Assembly: GCA_001282665.1 (NCBI GenBank) | Contig: LN874947.1 | Coordinates: 1 to 64,000, forward strand | Direction: 5' to 3' | Length of the DNA: 64,000 nt | Origin: Clostridiales bacterium mt11 | GTDB taxonomy: Bacteria; Bacillota; Clostridia; Tissierellales; Tepidimicrobiaceae | Shown: positions 60,034 to 64,000 of the stretch, piece after piece | Layout: every line of letters starts with the position of its first letter | How positions within the stretch are numbered: the first letter of the stretch is position 1 | Notes under the pieces: generated by a model | Seen by the model: the letters and a program-made list of their open reading frames with translations, nothing else | Databases searched by the model: none | What the model was told of the DNA's origin: nothing | Made by a program: the position numbers and the translations under genes

Positions 60034-62997
60034 TTAAAGCAGATTCTTTATGGTATTAAATAAACTCTTTTCAGATTTTATTTTAGTTTCTTCTCCAATT
60101 ACACATATATTATTCTGCTTTAAAATTTCATCTATCATGTCAGCATAGCCTCTGATATCCTCTGCCGTAGTGGATATAATTTCATCTCGATATCTCTGTA
60201 TATCTTCCTGTGTCTTTCCTGTTATATACATAGCAGTAGAATCTGATCCTTTATACATTGGTTCTCTAGGATAATCAACAATAAATAATGCTCTATTAAT
60301 GTACTCTGCCATTTTTTCTTCATCTGCAGTGAAATTTCTAAGATAATCACCTGCACCATTAAATACTTCTATAGTCTCTTTTAGATTTGGATCTCTATAT
60401 GAATAGAGCATAACAGATGAATCAGTTACCATAGCATTTCCACCATAGGCTCCTCCTTTTATTCTAATTTCTTTACTTAAATATCCACTTAAAACCTTCT
60501 CTAATACAGCCAATTTTCCACTATTCTCATACCCTAATTTTTTAAAATTCCCGGCCTTTGCTATATATTGAACTTTAGATGGTATTATAAAGCCTTCATT
60601 TTTTATTGAGTCATCAAATTCATACTTTTGTATTGAAAGATTGTTGACTTTTATATTATTGTTAAAACCCTTAAAGCTCTTTTCAAAATCATTATAATCT
60701 GTTTTATCTCCAGTAAAGCTGACAATTAAGTTATCTTTATCAAATGCCATATCTTTTACTTCTTCAAGATTCTTGATGATTTCATCTGAATTCTTATCAA
60801 AATTTTTATCTAAATCACAAATAAACTGATAGAATGGAATATAGTTTAAATTCTTATATTTTCCATATTGGGAATCATAAGACGAAACCTGTGATGAAAG
60901 ATAATAAAAAGGATCACTTTCTATTTCAAATTGAATTTCCGTTTTTATTCGTTGAATCTGATTTTTTAAATTATCCTTATCATCAAGTTTGCTTTTATTA
61001 GTTATTTCATTTAATATGTTAAATGCATTATCTAACTTATCTTTTAGTGTATTAAAAGATATTAGTACTTTAGGATAAAAATTATCTTTATTTTTACTGT
61101 CCTCAAATGCTATTATTTCAATGGAAACTCCATCAGTATAAGTATATATAACATTGTTAAATTGAGCATAGCTATAATTTTCAGTATCAACATTTCCTAG
61201 CATCTTAGTTAATAATATTAAATACATTAGTTTATCTTGTGGAACTTTAGTTGTATCATAGTATAGATTTACATATTGAATTCCATTTGTATATATTGGA
61301 TGATTTAATATTTTCGTCCCTTCAATCTCTTTTATATTTATTGGTATTTCTTCAACCTTTTTATTTTTATCTTCTAAACTAATTTCGAATGACTTTTCTT
61401 TTTTGAGTTTTAAAGAAGCTTCTTGCCATTTTTTAAATTCTTTATTTTTGCTTATGAGAGCATTCAACTCTTCTTTAGATAAACTTGCCTTATATCTAGC
61501 AAGCTCATCATTTAATTTATTTACCTTTTCCTCTTCTAAACCTAGCTTTGGCTTTAGAACTACAAGGGATGAATAATTATTATTCAACATGTACTTTTGA
61601 ATTAATTTTTCAAAATATCCATCATCTGCTTTTCCCTTTATTTTCTCAATTTGTGAATTCACTTTAAAACATTCCATCAAATCTCCACCGTACAACCATG
61701 TATTTCTTGCCTTGTCCATATAGTCTCTCCATCTCTCTTCGGACAAGTTGTCCTTTCGTATACTCAATTCATATGAGTTGAGCACTGAATTAATCAATTC
61801 CTCATCAAAACCATTTTTCACTATATCATTTAATGATTCATTTACTACTTTAACAAATTCCTCTTTCTTAGATTCATTTGAATCGGATATTATGATACCC
61901 CGCATTGGCTGCTGTATATCATCTCCGACGGTACCAAGAAAATTCCCTATTCCACTTTGTGAAACTTTCTTATAAAAAGGCGAAGAATTGGAATGAAGCA
62001 ACATCTCCAGCATATCTAATCCCATATTTGTTTCATAATCTGTATTTTTATCAAAAACATAGTTGATAGATAGATAAGTTCCATCCCCTACACTACTCCC
62101 CATTGGTAATGAATAATAATCTTCTACAACTTTCATTTTATCAAAGGGTTTTTCTTTATAAATTCTATTATCAAAATCTACTTTCTTTAATTTACTTAAA
62201 TAATCATCGTTTATGAATTCCAATGTTTTTTCAATATCCATATTCCCATAAAGATATATGAAGGAATTAGAAGGAGTATAGTTTTTATTATAAGTTTTTA
62301 AAAATTCTTCATAAGTAAGTTTATGTATATCATTTGGATTTCCTCCTGAATCAAACCTATATATTGTATTCGGAAATAAAGATTTGTCTATCACTTCGCA
62401 CAGTTTACCTGTAGGAGAATATCTGCCTTTCATCTCATTGTATACAATACCATTTACATTCAATTCTTTTTCAGGCGAATCTATTTCATAACGCCAGCCT
62501 TCCTGCATAAAGAGCATCTCACCATCATTTATATCGGGAAAAAATACTGCATCTAGATATTCACCCATATTATGTTTAAACTCATCTTCTTTATCACTAA
62601 AAGTAAAATATTGAGTAAAATCTGATCCAGTATATGGATTACCTACAGCATCCACTCCATTTACAACTACATGTTCTATTATATGATTCACTCCAGTATC
62701 GTCTTTAGGTAATGTCTTAAAACTAATTCCAAATACTTTTCTTTCATCACTATTCTTGATATATACAAGTCTTGCCCCTGTTTTCTCATGCTCAAACTCA
62801 AAAACTGTGGAATCTATATCATCAATATATTCCTTTTTTATTAATTTGAATCCTGAATAAGCTTTAGAAACTTTTAGATCATCCTTAACTCCTTCAGCTG
62901 CTACAATTGACGAATTAATCCCCAGTGGCTGAATTGATCCTAAAAAACATGTAACTACTAAAATAGCTACTAAAAACAACTTCAATTTTCTTTTCAT
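60034..62997 (-). CDS. Secreted M16C (insulinase-like) metallopeptidase
   Basis: A 987-residue protein of the presequence-protease/insulinase type. A signal peptide (residues about 1-34, MKRKLKLFLVAILVVTCFLG core) implies export. The inverted zinc motif HIIEH is near residue 104, with NEMKGRYS near 185 supplying the third ligand. The four-domain M16 clamshell fits the length. Related cytosolic clostridial proteins usually lack a signal, so an exported form is less common. Start ATG with AGGAAG upstream. It likely degrades oligopeptides outside the cell (inference). Confidence 0.9.
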   Translation of the reverse strand: MKRKLKLFLVAILVVTCFLGSIQPLGINSSIVAAEGVKDDLKVSKAYSGFKLIKKEYIDDIDSTVFEFEHEKTGARLVYIKNSDERKVFGISFKTLPKDDTGVNHIIEHVVVNGVDAVGNPYTGSDFTQYFTFSDKEDEFKHNMGEYLDAVFFPDINDGEMLFMQEGWRYEIDSPEKELNVNGIVYNEMKGRYSPTGKLCEVIDKSLFPNTIYRFDSGGNPNDIHKLTYEEFLKTYNKNYTPSNSFIYLYGNMDIEKTLEFINDDYLSKLKKVDFDNRIYKEKPFDKMKVVEDYYSLPMGSSVGDGTYLSINYVFDKNTDYETNMGLDMLEMLLHSNSSPFYKKVSQSGIGNFLGTVGDDIQQPMRGIIISDSNESKKEEFVKVVNESLNDIVKNGFDEELINSVLNSYELSIRKDNLSEERWRDYMDKARNTWLYGGDLMECFKVNSQIEKIKGKADDGYFEKLIQKYMLNNNYSSLVVLKPKLGLEEEKVNKLNDELARYKASLSKEELNALISKNKEFKKWQEASLKLKKEKSFEISLEDKNKKVEEIPINIKEIEGTKILNHPIYTNGIQYVNLYYDTTKVPQDKLMYLILLTKMLGNVDTENYSYAQFNNVIYTYTDGVSIEIIAFEDSKNKDNFYPKVLISFNTLKDKLDNAFNILNEITNKSKLDDKDNLKNQIQRIKTEIQFEIESDPFYYLSSQVSSYDSQYGKYKNLNYIPFYQFICDLDKNFDKNSDEIIKNLEEVKDMAFDKDNLIVSFTGDKTDYNDFEKSFKGFNNNIKVNNLSIQKYEFDDSIKNEGFIIPSKVQYIAKAGNFKKLGYENSGKLAVLEKVLSGYLSKEIRIKGGAYGGNAMVTDSSVMLYSYRDPNLKETIEVFNGAGDYLRNFTADEEKMAEYINRALFIVDYPREPMYKGSDSTAMYITGKTQEDIQRYRDEIISTTAEDIRGYADMIDEILKQNNICVIGEETKIKSEKSLFNTIKNLL

Positions 62998-63296
62998 TTT
63001 GCTCTTCCTTTCAAATAAATTTTTTATACTCTTTTGAAATAAGATAATAGTAAAATATACTTACTCATATGTTAATACGGAAAACTGTTGATTTCATTAC
63101 ATTTTCCTTTTATATCATTTCACTTACCCCCACATCACCTCTATTCCCCAAATGCTACAAACACCAAAATATGACTCTTTCAAATAAATTATATATAATC
63201 TTTTTCATATAATCCTGCGTTAATCCTTAAGGTTTTCTTAAGAATTTACACGGGATAGACTTATCAATTTAAATGACTATTATTTTGACTAAGTAT
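62998..63296. other. Intergenic region upstream of the M16 gene
   Basis: About 300 bases of AT-rich sequence with the promoter region of the M16 peptidase. CTTTCAAATAAATT occurs twice (about 63009 and 63178). No gene or RNA was recognised. Confidence 0.5.
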
Positions 63297-63343
63297 AAAA
63301 AAGTTAAACTTCGTATAAATAATTTATACGAAGTTTAACTTTT
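63297..63343. terminator. Terminator after the methyltransferase gene
   Basis: AAAAGTTAAACTTCGTATAAA and its exact complement lie around a tiny loop, forming a long perfect stem. On the minus strand it follows the methyltransferase stop at 63395. Confidence 0.88.
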
Positions 63344-63394
63344 ATCATTGATTCTTTTCATATATTTTTTCAAGCTATATTATAGAGAAAAAGA

Positions 63395-64000
63395 CTATTT
63401 TATATCATTGCAAAGGAGAAATAATCTATTGTACTGTTCATACTCAGAATAATAAATATCCTTATAACTTACAATGGTAAAATAACTAGAAAATAGTTTT
63501 TCCCACTCCTCTGTGGTTTGATTCCACAAAAATAATCCATCATCTAAAAAATTATCTTCTATCACTTTAATATTCCAATCTTCAATCTGCTCTTCTGTAA
63601 CAAAAGGATTGAGTTTAATTAATATCTTCCCATGTTTTTTAAGAACTCGCCTTACCTCGGATAACACCTTAAATGTATCTAATGGGATTAAATTGTCAAT
63701 TATATTGGAAAGCACTACACCATCAATGGAATCATCTGAAATGGATTCCATTGCTTCAACTTCTCCTACGGTAAATATAAAATTTCCTTCACCTGTCTCT
63801 TTCTGAATTTCTTTAGCAACTCGAATACCCTCATGAGAAAAATCTATCCCAAAATGATTTTTCGTTCCCCTTAAGAAACATTTAAACAGCCAACCTCCAT
63901 TTCCACATCCAAAATCAAGTATTGAATTTGAACCTTTACAAAGCCAATCCAATCCATAATCTAAATCATCATGTCCAATACTCTTTGAGGTAATTTGATT
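63395..64000 (-). CDS. Class I SAM-dependent methyltransferase, partial at the right edge
   Basis: The frame is open through position 64000, so the N terminus is outside the window; a TTG at 63952 is internal. The visible 202 residues contain the SAM-binding motif I SILDFGCGNGGWLF, the acidic FGIDFSHEGI, and VEAMESISDDSIDGVVLSNIIDNL as motif IV. It belongs to the Methyltransf_11/25 type, substrate unknown. The 3' end is complete and followed by a strong terminator. Confidence 0.82.
   Translation of the reverse strand, partial: NQITSKSIGHDDLDYGLDWLCKGSNSILDFGCGNGGWLFKCFLRGTKNHFGIDFSHEGIRVAKEIQKETGEGNFIFTVGEVEAMESISDDSIDGVVLSNIIDNLIPLDTFKVLSEVRRVLKKHGKILIKLNPFVTEEQIEDWNIKVIEDNFLDDGLFLWNQTTEEWEKLFSSYFTIVSYKDIYYSEYEQYNRLFLLCNDIK

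Noticed and set aside
63001..63200. Repeated CTTTCAAATAAATT as an operator pair
   Set aside because: The two copies are about 170 bases apart in AT-rich DNA; nothing ties them to a regulator.

Overview
The window is AT-rich DNA from a low-GC Gram-positive anaerobe. Bacillus/Clostridium-type ribosome-binding sites, frequent TTG/GTG starts, NfnAB, an oxygen-sensitive type iron-sulfur L-serine dehydratase, DegS/DegU and a Firmicute-like 6S RNA all point to class Clostridia. A Tissierellales-like amino-acid fermenter is my best guess, by inference only; no rRNA body is present to confirm it.

Layout. At 1-183 lies the leader of an rRNA operon that runs off the left edge, with two tandem consensus promoters reading left. 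A LysR regulator follows (333-1256). Then come leftward operons: cheW-degS-degU-M18 aminopeptidase (5075 to 1328), and hutH-hutU-ftcD-hutI (12236 to 6460), which degrades histidine to glutamate. The hut operon abuts a yybP-ykoY manganese riboswitch that precedes a GDT1/TMEM165-type transporter. From 12.3 to 23 kb are thpR, a LacI-type regulator with a probable self-operator, a 1794-residue pseudokinase/ATPase/TPR/GAF/GGDEF protein, a MarR regulator, a lipid kinase, a glycerophosphodiesterase and small envelope-stress proteins. From 23 to 32 kb are a heterodimeric ABC exporter, a PHP phosphatase, a 6S RNA gene with its own promoter and terminator, FtsH and several unrecognised genes. From 32 to 41 kb are a decayed secreted-protein gene, an RluD-type enzyme, NAD kinase, a leftward FHA-FtsW/RodA-PBP-PepF cell-wall operon, PspC and a divergent UppS-like gene.

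The least explained part is 40992-49774. It is one transcription unit with a clear promoter and terminator: sdaAB, sdaAA, a 1605-residue protein combining HD hydrolase, helical, NMNAT-like nucleotidyltransferase, GNAT-like and phosphoribosyltransferase-like regions, a divergent lactate/malate-dehydrogenase-like protein, and a cysteine-containing flavodoxin-fold protein. The last four genes overlap or lie close together. This looks like an uncharacterised nucleotide- or cofactor-linked metabolic module tied to serine catabolism.

From 49.7 to 64 kb are two MATE exporters, nfnAB, xpt, an IS256-family element inserted in an M50-type membrane peptidase gene (the reading frame can be rejoined across the insertion), an APH-fold kinase, a small protein with a decarboxylase-type GADGPT-like motif, a secreted M16 peptidase and a methyltransferase cut by the right edge. 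No tRNA gene, CRISPR array or prophage was recognised.
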